A DNA stretch of 5,841 nucleotides, from the NCBI GenBank assembly GCA_030042885.1, contig JASHYW010000669.1, positions 1-5,841 of the forward strand. The letters run 5' to 3'. The notes beneath the pieces were generated by a model. It did not search any database. It was not told where the DNA came from and was given only the letters and a program-made list of their open reading frames with translations. Within the stretch, counting starts at the first letter, position 1; every line of letters starts with the position of its first letter. A program made the position numbers and the translations under genes. This DNA is from Streptosporangiaceae bacterium (lineage in GTDB: Bacteria > Actinomycetota > Actinomycetes > Streptosporangiales > Streptosporangiaceae). Below are positions 5,125 to 5,841 of the stretch, piece after piece.

Positions 5125-5793
5125 TCATGGGCTGGCCAGCGCTTGGCGGGCGTACTGACTGAGCAGCACGGAGAACGAGGACTGAGTGCTGGTGGTGTCC
5201 GGCCCGGGGTCGGCGCCGACCTCCTCGCGGATCTGGCCGGACCGGTCGATGACCACGGCCAGGTCGTTGTGCGCCGCCATGGCGCCCGCGGGCAGGTTCT
5301 CCACGGTGACCCCGTACTGCCGCCAGATCTGGCTGAGCTGGCTGACGGACCCGGTCAGGTACAGCCAGTTCGGCACGGTGTTGAGCCCTTCCTGCCGGTC
5401 GAAGGCCTGGGTGAACGTCACCGCCCGGTAGGTCGGGTTGGCCACGATGGCGACCAGCTCCACGTCCTTGTCCGCCGACCCGAGCAGCACCCCCGTTTCC
5501 TTGAATTCTGCCCCGATGATCGGGCAGTCGGTGGTGCATACCGGGTCGAGGAAGGTCATCAGCACGACCTTGCCGCGCAGGCTGGCCAGCGAGACCGTCT
5601 GGCCGTCCTGGTCGGTGAGCTGGAAGCCCGGAGCCGGGATGTCGAGAGCGGCGCTGTCTCCCTCGATGGCCAGGGCCAGGATCGGATCCGCGGTCCGGTT
5701 CGCCGCCGCGAAGGCCATCGGGGCGGCACCGACCAGGATCACGGCCAGCGCGGCGACCGCGCCCACCGACCGGGCGCCGGCCGTCGCGAACAT
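5125..5793 (-). CDS. sco1: SCO1/SenC-family copper chaperone (start may lie beyond right edge)
   Basis: A thioredoxin-fold protein of the SCO1/SenC family, which delivers copper to the CuA centre of cytochrome c oxidase or acts as its thiol reductase. A membrane anchor or signal peptide is visible at about residues 10-30 (possible cleavage near A-F-A, 27-29). The domain begins P-A-P-G-F-Q-L-T-D at 53-61, followed by LRGKVVLMTFLDP, then the copper motif C86-x3-C90-P. The conserved distal histidine is H175, in AAHNDLAVVIDRSG. All three expected copper ligands are therefore present. At 222 residues the length is normal. The ATG at 5793 is directly preceded by a run of seven G on the coding strand. 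The frame stays open for 16 more codons (including RWLKPLAPK) to the window edge, so a longer cytoplasmic N-terminus is possible. It is the first visible gene of the sco-lipoprotein-ctaG operon, and its promoter lies outside the window. Confidence 0.92.
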   Translation of the reverse strand: MFATAGARSVGAVAALAVILVGAAPMAFAAANRTADPILALAIEGDSAALDIPAPGFQLTDQDGQTVSLASLRGKVVLMTFLDPVCTTDCPIIGAEFKETGVLLGSADKDVELVAIVANPTYRAVTFTQAFDRQEGLNTVPNWLYLTGSVSQLSQIWRQYGVTVENLPAGAMAAHNDLAVVIDRSGQIREEVGADPGPDTTSTQSSFSVLLSQYARQALASP

Positions 5794-5841
5794 CCCCCCC
5801 AGCGCCTTCGGCGCCAGTGGTTTCAGCCACCGGCCCCGCCC

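Noticed and set aside
5105..5830. Minus-strand frame of 241 codons overlapping sco
   Set aside because: The Gly/Arg-rich translation is meaningless, whereas the neighbouring frame carries the SCO CxxxC and His motifs.

Overview
The window is very GC-rich, and its codons are strongly biased to G or C at the third position. GTG starts, a lipobox lipoprotein set and a caa3-type CtaG protein fit a high-GC Gram-positive actinobacterium. I cannot place it more precisely. Seven protein genes fill almost the whole window. I saw no tRNA, rRNA, CRISPR array, transposase or phage gene.

Left half, + strand: a tightly coupled set of three genes. It opens with the C-terminal part of a copper-type P1B ATPase (cut by the left edge). 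It continues with a membrane-anchored protein with a PCuAC-like domain that lacks the family's His/Met copper ligands, and ends with a COG4315-type secreted-repeat lipoprotein. The genes overlap by about 4 bp at each junction. A 252-bp spacer with short tandem duplications follows (1678-1929). After it comes a separate nine-helix drug/metabolite-superfamily (NIPA/EamA-like) transporter with a repetitive C-terminal tail.

Right half, - strand: a three-gene operon read towards the left. It starts with a SCO1/SenC-type copper chaperone, whose true start may lie beyond the right edge. Next is a lipoprotein that looks like a roughly seven-bladed beta-propeller, and last a caa3-type CtaG cytochrome oxidase assembly membrane protein. 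Spacers are 30 bp and 7 bp. The transporter and ctaG converge tail to tail and their coding ends overlap by 34 bp. A perfect 8-bp-stem hairpin lies just after the transporter stop codon, inside ctaG.

Together the window reads as a copper-handling neighbourhood. It pairs copper export from the cytoplasm (ATPase) with extracytoplasmic copper-handling or redox proteins (PCuAC-like, COG4315 lipoprotein, SCO) and oxidase copper-centre assembly (SCO, CtaG). The least understood parts are the propeller lipoprotein between sco and ctaG, the ligand-less PCuAC-like protein, and the COG4315 lipoprotein. No clearly new defence or mobile system is visible.
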